Below, piece by piece: positions 52,703 to 61,758 of a stretch of DNA of 64,000 nucleotides. This DNA is from Anaerotruncus massiliensis (ex Togo et al. 2026) (GTDB lineage: Bacteria > Bacillota > Clostridia > Oscillospirales > Ruminococcaceae), in contig NZ_LT962687.1 in assembly GCF_900199635.1 (NCBI RefSeq), forward strand, positions 1,287,501-1,351,500. Reading direction: 5' to 3'. The position numbers were made by a program, and so were the translations under genes. How positions within the stretch are numbered: position 1 is the stretch's first letter; every line of letters begins with the position of its first letter. The notes under the pieces were generated by a model. That model was given only the letters and a program-made list of their open reading frames with translations. It made no database searches and was not told where the DNA came from.

Positions 52703-53605
52703 TCAGCCTCCCGAAAAGGTGGCGCAGACCTCGCCGAGAAGGTCGAGGAAGACCCCGGCGGCGTCGGGGAGGGGGCGGTCATTCGGAAGGATGTAGGAAA
52801 AATCGCGGGTGTAGGAGCTGCGGACGGGCAGCTCGACCAGTTCGCCGCTGCGCAGCTCGTCGAGCATGACGAGCCGGGAGAGGAAGCAGACGCCGAGCCC
52901 CTGCTTGACGACCTCCTTGATGGCGAAATTGGAGTTGTATTCGATGCGGTTCTCCACGCGGATGTGGTTGGAGGAGATGAAGCTGTCGAGGTACTGCTCG
53001 GTGCCGGAGCCCTGCTCGCGGGTGATCCACAGCACCTTGCCCAGCCTGCCGGGGCTGGCGTCCCCGAGCTCCCCCGCGAGGGCGGGGGAGGCGGCGAGCA
53101 CGAGGTGGTCGGTATAGAAGTCGGTGCGCTGGAAGCTGTGGGGGATGTCCCGCCCCTCGATGAGCCCCACGTCGATCCGCCCGTCCTCGAGCGCGTCGCA
53201 GACCTCGCGGGTGTTGCCGACCAGCACCCCCGCGCGCACGTCGGGATACCGCCCGCAGAAAGCCGCCAGGACCCTGGGAAGCATATGGTCGCCGATCGTC
53301 ATGCTCGCGCCGATCTCGAGGCGTTGGACGGCGGCGCTGTGCCGGATTTGGTCGAGCTCCCCGAAGGTGTCCTCCAGGGTGCCGAGCACCTTTTTGGCGC
53401 AGCGGTAGACCGCCTCGCCCGCCTCGGTCAGCTCGATCTGCCGGGAGACGGCCGAACGGGTGAGCAGGCTTGTCCCGCCGAAAAAGATCTCCACCTTCTT
53501 GACCTGCTGGCTGACGGTGGGCTGGGAAAAATTCAGCTTCTGCGCCGTGCGCGTGAAGTTTTTGCTCTCCGCCACCTCCACAAAGGTCCGCAGTTCCTCG
53601 AACAA
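52703..53605 (-). CDS. LysR-family transcriptional regulator, probable asr regulator
   Basis: The 300-aa protein starts at TTG 53605. The N-terminal winged helix (FVEVAESKNFTRTAQKLNFS, QPTVSQQVKKVE) is standard, followed by a periplasmic-binding-like effector domain (about 90-295: LEIGASMTIGDHMLPRVLAA, ITREQGSGTEQYLDSFI). That pattern is closest to CysL/CbbR-type members, which control sulfur or nitrogen assimilation. Its position convergent to asrABC makes it the likely regulator of sulfite reduction, a positional inference. Confidence 0.88.
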   Translation of the reverse strand: MFEELRTFVEVAESKNFTRTAQKLNFSQPTVSQQVKKVEIFFGGTSLLTRSAVSRQIELTEAGEAVYRCAKKVLGTLEDTFGELDQIRHSAAVQRLEIGASMTIGDHMLPRVLAAFCGRYPDVRAGVLVGNTREVCDALEDGRIDVGLIEGRDIPHSFQRTDFYTDHLVLAASPALAGELGDASPGRLGKVLWITREQGSGTEQYLDSFISSNHIRVENRIEYNSNFAIKEVVKQGLGVCFLSRLVMLDELRSGELVELPVRSSYTRDFSYILPNDRPLPDAAGVFLDLLGEVCATFSGG

Positions 53606-53636
53606 CCTCAGTCACTCCCCTCTGTACATTGATCCT

Positions 53637-53665
53637 ATCATAGCACCTTTCGGCCCCGGCATCAA
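53637..53665 (-). promoter_or_regulatory. Promoter of the LysR gene
   Basis: On the minus strand TTGATG (53665-53660), 17 bp, TATGAT (53642-53637). Confidence 0.7.
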
Positions 53666-53693
53666 ATCCCAATGCAAAATTGCGCGGAGGGGA

Positions 53694-53722
53694 TTGGAAT
53701 TCCCGGGGAAATGAGGTACAGT
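53694..53722 (+). promoter_or_regulatory. Promoter of the Gfo/Idh/MocA oxidoreductase gene
   Basis: TTGGAA (53694-53699), 17 bp, TACAGT (53717-53722). Confidence 0.65.
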
Positions 53723-53764
53723 GTAAGGGAAGCGAACGAAAAAGACTGACAGGGGGAACTCGTC

Positions 53765-54745
53765 ATGCGATTTGCTGTAATCGGCACCAATTTTATCACC
53801 GACCGGCTCCTGACGGCAGCGGGGGAGGTCCCGGGGTTCCGGCTGGAGGCGGTCTGCTCCCGCACGCGGGAGCGCGGGAGGGAATACGCCGCGAAGTGGG
53901 GCGCGCCCCGGGTCTTCACAGACCTCGACGAGCTGGCCGCCTGCCCGGAGGTGGACGCGGTCTACATCGCGAGCCCCAACGCCCTGCACCGCGCGCAGGC
54001 GGTGAGGATGCTCCGCGCGGGAAAGCACGTGCTCTGCGAAAAGCCCGCCGCCTCCAACGCCCGCGAGCTCCGGGAGATGTATGCCGCCGCGGATGAAAGC
54101 GGCACGCTGCTTCTGGAGGCGATGCGCCCGGCGTTTCTGCCCTCCCTCGACCGGTTGCGCGAGGCGCTCCCGCGGATCGGCAAGGTGCGGCGCGCGGTGC
54201 TCAGCTTCTGCAAATACTCCTCGCGCTACGACCGGTTCCGCGCGGGCGTCATCGAAAACGCCTTCAACCCCTCCCTCTCCAACGGCGCGCTGATGGACAT
54301 CGGCGTCTACTGTGTGCACCTGCTGCTGCTCCTTTTCGGGGAGCCGGAACAGATCCAGGCGGCCTGCGTCAAGCTCGAAAACGGAGTGGACGGCGCGGGC
54401 ACCATCCTTGCGTCCTACGGGGGGATGACCGCCGAGCTGCTCTACTCGAAGATCAGCGGCATGGACGACCGCAGCGAGCTCCAGGGGGAGGACGGCAGCA
54501 TCTTCCTGGGGGACATCAGCCACCTGGGGGATCTCCGCCTGTCCCTGCGGGGCGGCGGGGAGACGCCCCTGCCGGTGGAAACGGCGGAGCACGACATGCG
54601 CCACGAGCTGGAAGCGTTCCTCAGGATGGCCGGGACGGGCCGGGGAGAGGAGCCCCACCGCCGCCGGTCGATCGCCGCGATGGAGCTGCTGGACGAGGCG
54701 CGGCGGCAGTGCGGCATCCGTTTCCCCGCCGACGAAACGCGGTAA
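53765..54745 (+). CDS. Gfo/Idh/MocA-family NAD(P)-dependent oxidoreductase
   Basis: The 326-aa protein has an N-terminal Rossmann fold (MRFAVIGTNFITDRLL), the family motif HVLCEKPAASNARE with its catalytic Lys, and the C-terminal alpha/beta domain with a substrate-site Asp-His-like stretch (NGALMDIGVYCVHLLLLLFG). Members oxidise or reduce sugars, inositols or related ring compounds. The gene is alone between a promoter and a terminator, so its substrate cannot be inferred. Confidence 0.9.
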   Translation: MRFAVIGTNFITDRLLTAAGEVPGFRLEAVCSRTRERGREYAAKWGAPRVFTDLDELAACPEVDAVYIASPNALHRAQAVRMLRAGKHVLCEKPAASNARELREMYAAADESGTLLLEAMRPAFLPSLDRLREALPRIGKVRRAVLSFCKYSSRYDRFRAGVIENAFNPSLSNGALMDIGVYCVHLLLLLFGEPEQIQAACVKLENGVDGAGTILASYGGMTAELLYSKISGMDDRSELQGEDGSIFLGDISHLGDLRLSLRGGGETPLPVETAEHDMRHELEAFLRMAGTGRGEEPHRRRSIAAMELLDEARRQCGIRFPADETR

Positions 54746-54764
54746 TAGCGATAAAACGGGAACA

Positions 54765-54799
54765 GGGCGCCCGCCGGACGGCGGGCGCCCCTATTTTAT
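54765..54799. terminator. Terminator between the oxidoreductase gene and the small-gene cluster
   Basis: A perfect 11-bp GC stem (54765-54775 with 54780-54790), loop GGAC, then CTATTTTAT. Confidence 0.75.
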
Positions 54800-54882
54800 G
54801 CGGGCGGATCCTCGCCGCCGCAGAGCAAGCGCTGGCATTCGAGCAGGGCGCGCGGCGCGGGATTGGTATCCGTCACGGCCAT
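54796..54882 (-). CDS. Possible 28-aa peptide
   Basis: ATG 54882 follows GGAGG by two bases (GTG 54876 has a better gap) and reads MAVTDTNPAPRALLECQRLL then CGGEDPPA. It starts 13 bases after the stop of the 63-aa gene on the same strand. Too short for coding statistics; supported only by the ribosome site and position. Confidence 0.3.
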   Translation of the reverse strand: MAVTDTNPAPRALLECQRLLCGGEDPPA

Positions 54883-54895
54883 CGCCTCCAAACGG

Positions 54896-55087
54896 TTATT
54901 TGGACAGCCCCTCGAGGATGTTCCCCGCGTAGCGTTCCAGCTCGGCCTGCGTCTGGATGCGTTCCCCGCCGCGGTGGACCAGGTCCTGCACATAGCTCGG
55001 CAGGGCGCTGTAATACTGCTTGGCGCGCGCGTCCCGCTGGAGCAGGGCGTCGAGTCCGGTGGGGAAGCTCCCGTTCACTTTTGACAT
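54896..55087 (-). CDS. Conserved small hypothetical protein, 63 aa
   Basis: Start ATG 55087 lies eight bases after GCGAGG; two earlier in-frame starts (55093, 55096) sit on the ribosome site. The product reads NGSFPTGLDALLQRDARAKQ, then YYSALPSYVQDLVHRGGE and AELERYAGNILEGLS. It is helical and soluble. The pattern 'AKQYYSALPSYVQDLV ... ELERYAGNIL' recalls small uncharacterised proteins common in Clostridia. It is second in a minus-strand set of very small genes, 61 bases after the Cys-rich one. Function unknown. Confidence 0.7.
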   Translation of the reverse strand: MSKVNGSFPTGLDALLQRDARAKQYYSALPSYVQDLVHRGGERIQTQAELERYAGNILEGLSK

Positions 55088-55148
55088 GTTCATCACCTCG
55101 CCCTATAGTATGGGGCGGGGCGGGGCCCTTCATGCAGGGGACGGAAAT

Positions 55149-55316
55149 TCAGAGCAGGCAGGGGTTGCCGATGATGCAGAGCAAAAAGAAGATGACGAGC
55201 GCGATCAGAAAGACCGCGAGGCAGCCGTCGCATCCGGGCGCGCCGGAACGGCAGCGGGGGCAGTTTTCCGGGCGGCAGCCGCAGCTTTCCCGGTCGGGGC
55301 AGTCGGAACAGTTCAT
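55149..55316 (-). CDS. Cysteine-rich small membrane protein, 55 aa
   Basis: ATG 55316 follows GGAGGGATCC. The 55-aa product has ten cysteines (residues 3, 6, 12, 14, 19, 22, 29, 32, 47 and 53). Eight are packed in the first 32 residues as CxxC, CxC, CxxC and CxxC pairs, followed by one membrane helix (LAVFLIALVIFFLLCII) and a short end NPCLL. This suggests a membrane-tethered metal-binding or redox head, with orientation unknown. The reading frame is clean and well spaced from the ribosome site. It is the first of the small-gene set. I do not recognise the family. Confidence 0.65.
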   Translation of the reverse strand: MNCSDCPDRESCGCRPENCPRCRSGAPGCDGCLAVFLIALVIFFLLCIIGNPCLL

Positions 55317-55368
55317 CAAGGATCCCTCCCATACCGATTTATATGCGGGGGAGGGCGGGCAGATGAAT

Positions 55369-55401
55369 GGCCCCCGCCGAACGGAGGGAACGGCGGGGGC
55401 C
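55369..55401 (-). terminator. Hairpin downstream of cutC
   Basis: GGCCCCCGCCG (55369-55379) pairs with CGGCGGGGGCC (55391-55401). Only a weak T tract follows on the minus strand. It may end the PTS/cutC transcript before the small genes. Confidence 0.5.
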
Positions 55402-55432
55402 GGAGAATGGAATTGGGAGTAAATCGGAATGA

Positions 55433-56182
55433 CTACCGCCCGAGCACCTGCATGACTCCCCGCACGGTCGTTTCATTGACGGCGAGGTAGCAGTCGTTGG
55501 AGGGCGGAAGAGAGGACCCGAAATTCAACGTCGGGTTCAGCAGGGTCGAAGGGTCGGAAACCTGCGCGGTGCCGCCCAGGTGGACGCGGGAGACGCCCGT
55601 CTCCTCGACGAGGCGCAGGATGTTGCCCGCGCGCACGCCGCCCCCTGCGAGGACCTGGATCCGGTCTCCGTACATCTGCTGCATCGCGCGGATGGCGGGC
55701 GCGCCGGTCAGCGCGTCGGCGCAGCCGCCGCTCGTCAGCACGCGGGTCACCCCGAGGGAGACGAGCTTCGACGCGGCGTCGAGCATGTTTTCGGTGACGT
55801 CGATGGCCCGGTGAAAGACCGTCTCGCAGCCGTCGGTACATTCTAGGAAGCGCGCGCACCGCTCGTAATCGAGACGGCCGTCGGCGGTCAGGAAGCCGAA
55901 GACGACGCCGTCCGCCCCCATCCGGGAGAAGCGGCGCGCGTCCTCGCACATGACGGAAAAGTCCTCGTCGGAATAGCAGAATCCCGCGCCGCGCGGACGG
56001 ACCATGACGCTGACGGGCAGGGAAACCTGCTCCTTGACCAGGGCGACGAGGCCGGCGGAGGGGGTGAGCCCGCCCAGCAGATGGGCGGACACCAGCTCGA
56101 TCCGGTCGGCGCCCACGCGTTCGGCCAGTTTGCAGTCCTCGAGCGAGCCGCAGCAAAGCTCAATGGACACGCGGTTTTTCAT
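55433..56182 (-). CDS. cutC: CutC family protein
   Basis: Start ATG 56182 behind AGGAGGCG; 249 aa. It is a TIM-barrel protein of the CutC family (VSIELCCGSLEDCKLAERVG, ADRIELVSAHLLGGLTPSAG, PVSVMVRPRGAGFCYSDEDF, VLTSGGCADALTGAPAI, VLAGGGVRAGNILRL). CutC was first named for copper homeostasis, but that role is doubtful, and family members are often placed beside sugar PTS genes, as here. It follows the EIIA gene on the same strand, 29 bases downstream, and is probably in its operon. Confidence 0.93.
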   Translation of the reverse strand: MKNRVSIELCCGSLEDCKLAERVGADRIELVSAHLLGGLTPSAGLVALVKEQVSLPVSVMVRPRGAGFCYSDEDFSVMCEDARRFSRMGADGVVFGFLTADGRLDYERCARFLECTDGCETVFHRAIDVTENMLDAASKLVSLGVTRVLTSGGCADALTGAPAIRAMQQMYGDRIQVLAGGGVRAGNILRLVEETGVSRVHLGGTAQVSDPSTLLNPTLNFGSSLPPSNDCYLAVNETTVRGVMQVLGR

Positions 56183-56211
56183 GGGAACGCCTCCTGGGGA
56201 AGAAGAGGGTC

Positions 56212-56688
56212 TCACTTCTTATAGGTGATTGCCGCCGTCCTGCCCCCCTCGGCGGGGCCGGGGCAGGCGGTCATCGACTTGATCGCGTCAAGGTTGGTGA
56301 TGATGCAGGGGGACATCGGGGAAAGGCCCTGCTCCCTGATGAAGCCGATGTCCATCTCCATGATCTTGTCGCCCTTTTTGACCTTCTGGCCGACCTCGAC
56401 AAAGCTCTGGAAGCCCTTGCCCTCGAGCTTGACGGTGTCGATGCCCAGGTGGACGAGGATCTCCAGGCCGTCGTCCGACTCGATGCCCATCGCATGGAAG
56501 GTGTGGGCGATCTGGAAGATCGTCCCGTCGACGGGGGAGTAGACCGTCCCTTCGGTCGGGTCGACGGCGATGCCGTCCCCGAGCACCTTTTCCGCAAAGA
56601 CGGGGTCGGGGACCTCGGTCACGGGGATCACCTTCCCGGTCAGCGGGGCCGCGATTTCAAGTTGTTTGCCTTTCAGAAAGTTCAGCAT
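56212..56688 (-). CDS. PTS glucose-type EIIA protein
   Basis: The 158-aa single-domain protein has the EIIA-Glc fold marks: APLTGKVIPVTEVPDPVFAE, GDGIAVDPTEGTVYSPVDG, the accessory His in TFHAMGIES and the phospho-accepting His in EILVHLGIDTVKL. It passes phosphate from HPr to the EIIB domain of the neighbouring EIIBC. In many organisms the A domain is fused to EIIBC; here it is separate. Confidence 0.95.
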   Translation of the reverse strand: MLNFLKGKQLEIAAPLTGKVIPVTEVPDPVFAEKVLGDGIAVDPTEGTVYSPVDGTIFQIAHTFHAMGIESDDGLEILVHLGIDTVKLEGKGFQSFVEVGQKVKKGDKIMEMDIGFIREQGLSPMSPCIITNLDAIKSMTACPGPAEGGRTAAITYKK

Positions 56689-56798
56689 ACCCTATTCTCC
56701 TTATACTGTTGCCCGCTGCCGGGGCTTTTGATAGTAGTGCAAGATATCCCTCTCCGCCGCGGCGGAGAGGGATATCCGAAAGACGGATACGGTTTTGA

Positions 56799-58286
<1,488 letters not shown>

Positions 58287-58355
58287 GTGTCTACCTCCTA
58301 AAACAGAATCTATTATGTACGGGGCGAATTCCCCGTATACAGACAAAGCCGGAAT

Positions 58356-59183
58356 CTACATCTGGACCAGCAGGCAGATGTGGACCGCCAGAAACGCCTT
58401 GTGGTCTTCAGAAAGCTCCGCGCCGATCTCCCGTTTCATCAGGTCGGAGACCGCCTGCGCGGCGCGGTAGTATTCTCCCATGCCCAGCCGGACATACTGT
58501 TTGACGGGCATCTCGAGCGGGGCGCCGCGCAGCGCGGAGCTGATCAGGCGGTTGAGGCTGGTCAGGAAGTTTTTGCAGGCGGAGGAGTTGGTGTCGAAGG
58601 TCCGCCCGAAGCACCGCCCGACCACGAGCACCGCCTGCTTATAGAACCGGGCGTTTTTCATGGCAGTATTGATGTGCTTGTTGCGGCGGGCGGAGTAGAG
58701 GTGGAGGGCGATGAAGCCCTTTTCCGGTTCGCCGATATCGACGTCGACCTCCCTGCGGATGAGCTTGGCGGCAATCTCCGCGACCTCGAACTCCCGCGAG
58801 CACATGATGGCGATCTCGCCGATGAAGGGGTTGTCGATCGGCAGGCCCATCTTGAGGCGTTCGATCGCGAACGCGATGTGGTCGTAGAGGGCGTCGTAGA
58901 GCTTGTCGTTGGTGATGTCGAGCTTTTCGCGCGCGATCTCCACGATCTCCTGGGTCACCTTCTCGACCTTTTCGATGTCGTAGTTGAGCCGTTTGATCTC
59001 GCTGGGGTTGACGCTCTCGTCCAGGATGGAAAAGACCTTGTTGTCCGGATCGTCGCCGTTGATCAGGTCGCCCTTGCGCGCACCGAACCCGACGCCCTTG
59101 CCGATCAGCACGATCTGCTTGCCGCCCGGCTCCTCGGCCAGGACGACGTTGTTGTTATAGACCTTCAGCACTTTGTAGTGCAT
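58356..59183 (-). CDS. BglG/LicT-family transcription antiterminator
   Basis: The 275-aa protein has an RNA-binding CAT domain (about 1-55: VYNNNVVLAEEPGGKQIVLI, GVGFGARKGD). Two PTS-regulation domains follow, with conserved His in DHIAFAIERLKMG and GFIALHLYSARRNKH, and AVHICLLV in PRD2. Phosphorylation by the PTS controls its dimerisation, and in its active form it binds an RNA hairpin that prevents terminator folding. Such a target is visible in the leader of the HPr gene, 400 bases upstream on the same strand. The gene lies between HPr and EIIBC in the operon it probably controls. Confidence 0.93.
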   Translation of the reverse strand: MHYKVLKVYNNNVVLAEEPGGKQIVLIGKGVGFGARKGDLINGDDPDNKVFSILDESVNPSEIKRLNYDIEKVEKVTQEIVEIAREKLDITNDKLYDALYDHIAFAIERLKMGLPIDNPFIGEIAIMCSREFEVAEIAAKLIRREVDVDIGEPEKGFIALHLYSARRNKHINTAMKNARFYKQAVLVVGRCFGRTFDTNSSACKNFLTSLNRLISSALRGAPLEMPVKQYVRLGMGEYYRAAQAVSDLMKREIGAELSEDHKAFLAVHICLLVQM

Positions 59184-59254
59184 GCCGCGCGCCCTCCTTC
59201 AAGCCGTCCCCCGTGAAAGCCGACCGCGCGCGCCGCCCTGCGGCGGCGCGGCAC

Positions 59255-59512
59255 TTACAGGTTTTCGGTGAGGAACTTTTTGATGGCCTCGGCGGCTTCG
59301 ACCTCCCGCTCGCCGTCGACGGCGACGGTGATCTCGTCGTTCTGCTTGACGCCCAGCCCCATCAGCGCGAAGAGGCGCTTGCCGTCGGCCGACTTGCCGT
59401 TCACCGAGATGGTGGTCGCGGCGGGGAAGGACGAGATGCACTTGACGAGCAGCCCGGCGGGGCGCGCGTGGATGCCGAGGGCGTCGTTTATTTTGTAGGT
59501 AAAGGTCTGCAT
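59255..59512 (-). CDS. ptsH: Phosphocarrier protein HPr with Arg at position 46
   Basis: The 85-aa protein has the catalytic His15 in GIHARPAG and the usual HPr fold length. The regulatory region that in Bacillus reads KSIMGVMSLG reads KRLFALMGLG. Residue 46 is therefore Arg, not the Ser phosphorylated by HPr kinase. This HPr should transfer phosphate in sugar uptake but should not give the P-Ser-HPr signal for CcpA. It is the first gene of the minus-strand PTS operon, behind an antitermination leader. EI is encoded divergently at 61759. Confidence 0.95.
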   Translation of the reverse strand: MQTFTYKINDALGIHARPAGLLVKCISSFPAATTISVNGKSADGKRLFALMGLGVKQNDEITVAVDGEREVEAAEAIKKFLTENL

Positions 59513-59559
59513 GAAATGATCCTCCTTTTGAGCGGATGCGGATGTACCGGCGAAAATCG

Positions 59560-59642
59560 GGGAAAAATAAAAGGCACAAACTTTCCAAACAATTCAACCA
59601 ATCGTCCGAAAGCTTATGCCTGATCGCATCAGTAACATCACT
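59560..59642 (-). promoter_or_regulatory. RAT antiterminator and overlapping terminator in the HPr-operon leader
   Basis: On the minus strand GATGTTACTG, a 7-base loop and CAGGCATAAGC (59636-59611) match the LicT/SacT-type RNA antiterminator hairpin (consensus core GTTACTG...CAGGCAAAAC). Its 3' half, AGGCATAAGCTTTC, can instead pair with GAAAGTTTGTGCCT (59587-59572 or so) to form a terminator stem followed by TTTTATTTTT. The two structures are mutually exclusive, the classical antitermination design. Confidence 0.85.
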
Positions 59643-59663
59643 TTGCATCTTCTGTTTGGTTTC

Positions 59664-59692
59664 AGTTTAACAGCTGAGATATATTTTGTCAA
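59664..59692 (-). promoter_or_regulatory. Promoter of the HPr-PTS operon
   Basis: On the minus strand TTGACA (59692-59687), 17 bp, TAAACT (59669-59664), just upstream of the antitermination leader. Confidence 0.85.
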
Positions 59693-59782
59693 TATTATGG
59701 ACACATTTTGTTAACAATAACAGAAAATGGATAAAAAATTGTGGATTTATCCCTAAAAAATTCTTTTTTTAAACAAGAGCCC

Positions 59783-59810
59783 TTGTAAAGACGGATGGAG
59801 CCACTATAAT
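59783..59810 (+). promoter_or_regulatory. Promoter of the nagB-nagA-ptsI operon
   Basis: TTGTAA (59783-59788), 16 bp, TATAAT (59805-59810). An inverted repeat ACAAG-CTTGT overlaps the -35. Confidence 0.75.
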
Positions 59811-59860
59811 GAAACTAAGCGACCCGCGGACAGGGCCGCAGCAAAAAGGGGGAACCGACC

Positions 59861-60592
59861 ATGAGAATATACGTTGCGAAGGACTACCACGACATGAGCC
59901 GCAAGGCCGCCAACATCGTCTCCGCGCAGGTGATCATGAAGCCCAACTGCGTGCTCGGGCTGGCCACCGGCTCGACGCCCGAGGGCATCTACGCCCAGCT
60001 GACCGACTGGTACAACAAGGGCGATATCGACTTCTCTTCCGTCAAGTCGGTCAACCTCGACGAGTACAAGGGCCTTCCGCGGGAGAGCGACCAGAGCTAT
60101 TACTACTACATGAACGAGCATTTCTTCAAGGGCATCAACATCAGGCCCGAAAACACCCACATCCCCAACGGCATGGAGCCGGACAGCGAAAAGGAGTGCG
60201 CGCGCTACAACCGGGTCATCGAGAGCGTGGGCGGCATCGATCTTCAGATCCTGGGCATCGGCGCGAACGGCCACATCGGCTTCAACGAGCCGGGCGAGGC
60301 GTTCGAGAAGGAAACCCACTGCGTCGCGCTCACCGAGAGCACCATCGAGGCGAACTCCCGCTTCTTCGAGAACCGGGACGACGTGCCCCGCTACGCCTAT
60401 TCGATGGGTATCAAGTCGATCATGCAGGCGAAAAAGATTCTGCTCGTCGCCAGCGGGGCGGGCAAGGCGGACGCGATGTACGCGGCGCTCTGCGGGCCGA
60501 TCACGCCGGCGGTACCCGCGTCGATCCTCCAGCTCCACAACGACGTGACCGTTGTGGCGGACGGCGCGGCGCTCGCCAAAATCCAACTGTAA
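59861..60592 (+). CDS. nagB: Glucosamine-6-phosphate deaminase
   Basis: The 243-aa protein shows the NagB/6PGL family marks: LGLATGSTPEGIYAQLTDWY near the phosphate site, VNLDEYKGLPRESDQSYYYY, the catalytic LGIGANGHIGFNEPGEAF, and THCVALTESTIEANSRFF. It converts glucosamine 6-phosphate to fructose 6-phosphate and ammonia. ATG follows a purine-rich AAAAAGGGGG site. It is the first gene of the divergent nag operon. Confidence 0.97.
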   Translation: MRIYVAKDYHDMSRKAANIVSAQVIMKPNCVLGLATGSTPEGIYAQLTDWYNKGDIDFSSVKSVNLDEYKGLPRESDQSYYYYMNEHFFKGINIRPENTHIPNGMEPDSEKECARYNRVIESVGGIDLQILGIGANGHIGFNEPGEAFEKETHCVALTESTIEANSRFFENRDDVPRYAYSMGIKSIMQAKKILLVASGAGKADAMYAALCGPITPAVPASILQLHNDVTVVADGAALAKIQL

Positions 60593-60623
60593 AAGCCCCG
60601 CGGCGCGGGGACGGAGGTTCCAG

Positions 60624-61727
60624 ATGATTATCAAAAACGCACAGGTCTATACCGAAGGGTTCGCCTTTGAAAAGCGGGACGTCGCGGTGGAAGGGGAGCT
60701 GTTCGCCGAAACGGCGGGCGGCGGTACGGTCGACGCGTCGGGGCTGCTCATGCTTCCCGGGCTGATCGATATCCATTTTCACGGCTGCGACGGCTACGAT
60801 TTCTGCGACGGCACCGACGAGGCGCTCGACGCGATCACCGCCTATGAGGGCAAAAACGGCGTGACCGCCATCTCGCCCGCGTCGATGACGCTGGCGGAGG
60901 AGACGCTCGCCGCGATCTACCAAAATGCCGCGCGCTACTCCTACCGGGGCGGCGCGATGTTCCTCGGCGTCAACATGGAGGGGCCCTTCTTCAACCCCGC
61001 CAAGAAGGGCGCGCAGAACGGCGCCTTCCTGCGCGAGCCGGATATCGGCATGTTCCGGCGGCTGTGGGAGGCGTCGGGCGGCAGGATCAAGACCGCCTGC
61101 GTCGCGCCCGAGCTGCCCGGCGCGATGGAGTTCATCGACGAGACGAAAAAATACTGCGCCGTCGCGGTGGCCCACACCACCTCGGACTACGATACGGCGA
61201 TGGAGGCGTTCCGGCGGGGCGCGTCCCGCGCCATCCACCTGTACAACGCGATGCCGCCCTTCTCCCACCGCGCGCCCGGCGTGGTCGGCGCGGTGGCGGA
61301 CAGCGGCGCGATGGCGGAGCTCATCTGCGACGGGGTGCACATCCACCCGGCGGTCGTGCGCGCGACCGTCAAGCTGCTCGGGGACGACAAGGTCGTGCTC
61401 ATCAGCGACAGCATGATGGCCACCGGCCTTTCGGACGGGGCCTATTCGCTCGGCGGCCAGCATGTCGACGTCAAGGGCAACCTCGCGACCCTTTCGGACG
61501 GCACGATCGCGGGCTCCGCCACCAACCTCTTCGACTGCATGCGCTGCGCGGTCAAATTCGGCATGCCGCTCGAGAGCGCCGTCCGGATGGCCACGATCAA
61601 TCCCGCCAAAGCGATCGGCGAGGACGGCCGCATGGGCTCGATCGCGTCCGGAAAGCTCGCCAACTTTGTGCTGGCCGACCGGGAGCTGAATATCCGTGCG
61701 GTCTATGTGAAGGGAAAACAGCTCTGA
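60624..61727 (+). CDS. nagA: N-acetylglucosamine-6-phosphate deacetylase
   Basis: ATG 60624 follows GGAGG; 367 aa. It is an amidohydrolase with the HFHG metal motif (PGLIDIHFHGCDGYDF). The metal-ligand Glu is in GVNMEGPFFNPAKKGAQNGA. Metal His residues are in AVAHTTSDYDTA and RAIHLYNAMPPFSHRAPG, and the catalytic Asp in VLISDSMMATG. It removes the acetyl group from GlcNAc 6-phosphate delivered by the PTS. 31 bases after nagB and 31 before ptsI. Confidence 0.97.
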   Translation: MIIKNAQVYTEGFAFEKRDVAVEGELFAETAGGGTVDASGLLMLPGLIDIHFHGCDGYDFCDGTDEALDAITAYEGKNGVTAISPASMTLAEETLAAIYQNAARYSYRGGAMFLGVNMEGPFFNPAKKGAQNGAFLREPDIGMFRRLWEASGGRIKTACVAPELPGAMEFIDETKKYCAVAVAHTTSDYDTAMEAFRRGASRAIHLYNAMPPFSHRAPGVVGAVADSGAMAELICDGVHIHPAVVRATVKLLGDDKVVLISDSMMATGLSDGAYSLGGQHVDVKGNLATLSDGTIAGSATNLFDCMRCAVKFGMPLESAVRMATINPAKAIGEDGRMGSIASGKLANFVLADRELNIRAVYVKGKQL

Positions 61728-61758
61728 CCCGGCGGGGAAATCTTCGGGAGGTGCAGGA

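Larger units (their letters stand above)
59513..59860. other. Divergent regulatory region between the PTS and nag operons
   Basis: This AT-rich, gene-free stretch contains the antiterminator/terminator leader of the HPr operon, one minus-strand and one plus-strand promoter, a TTGTTAACAA palindrome (59708-59717) and an ACAAG/CTTGT inverted repeat (59774-59786) overlapping the nagB -35. The palindromes are possible sites for a GlcNAc-type repressor. Confidence 0.7.

Noticed and set aside
55093-55332. 79-codon minus-strand frame over the small-gene region
   Set aside because: Its translation is Arg/Pro/Leu-rich shadow sequence; the 55-codon frame in a different phase has the ribosome site, cysteine pairs and a membrane helix.
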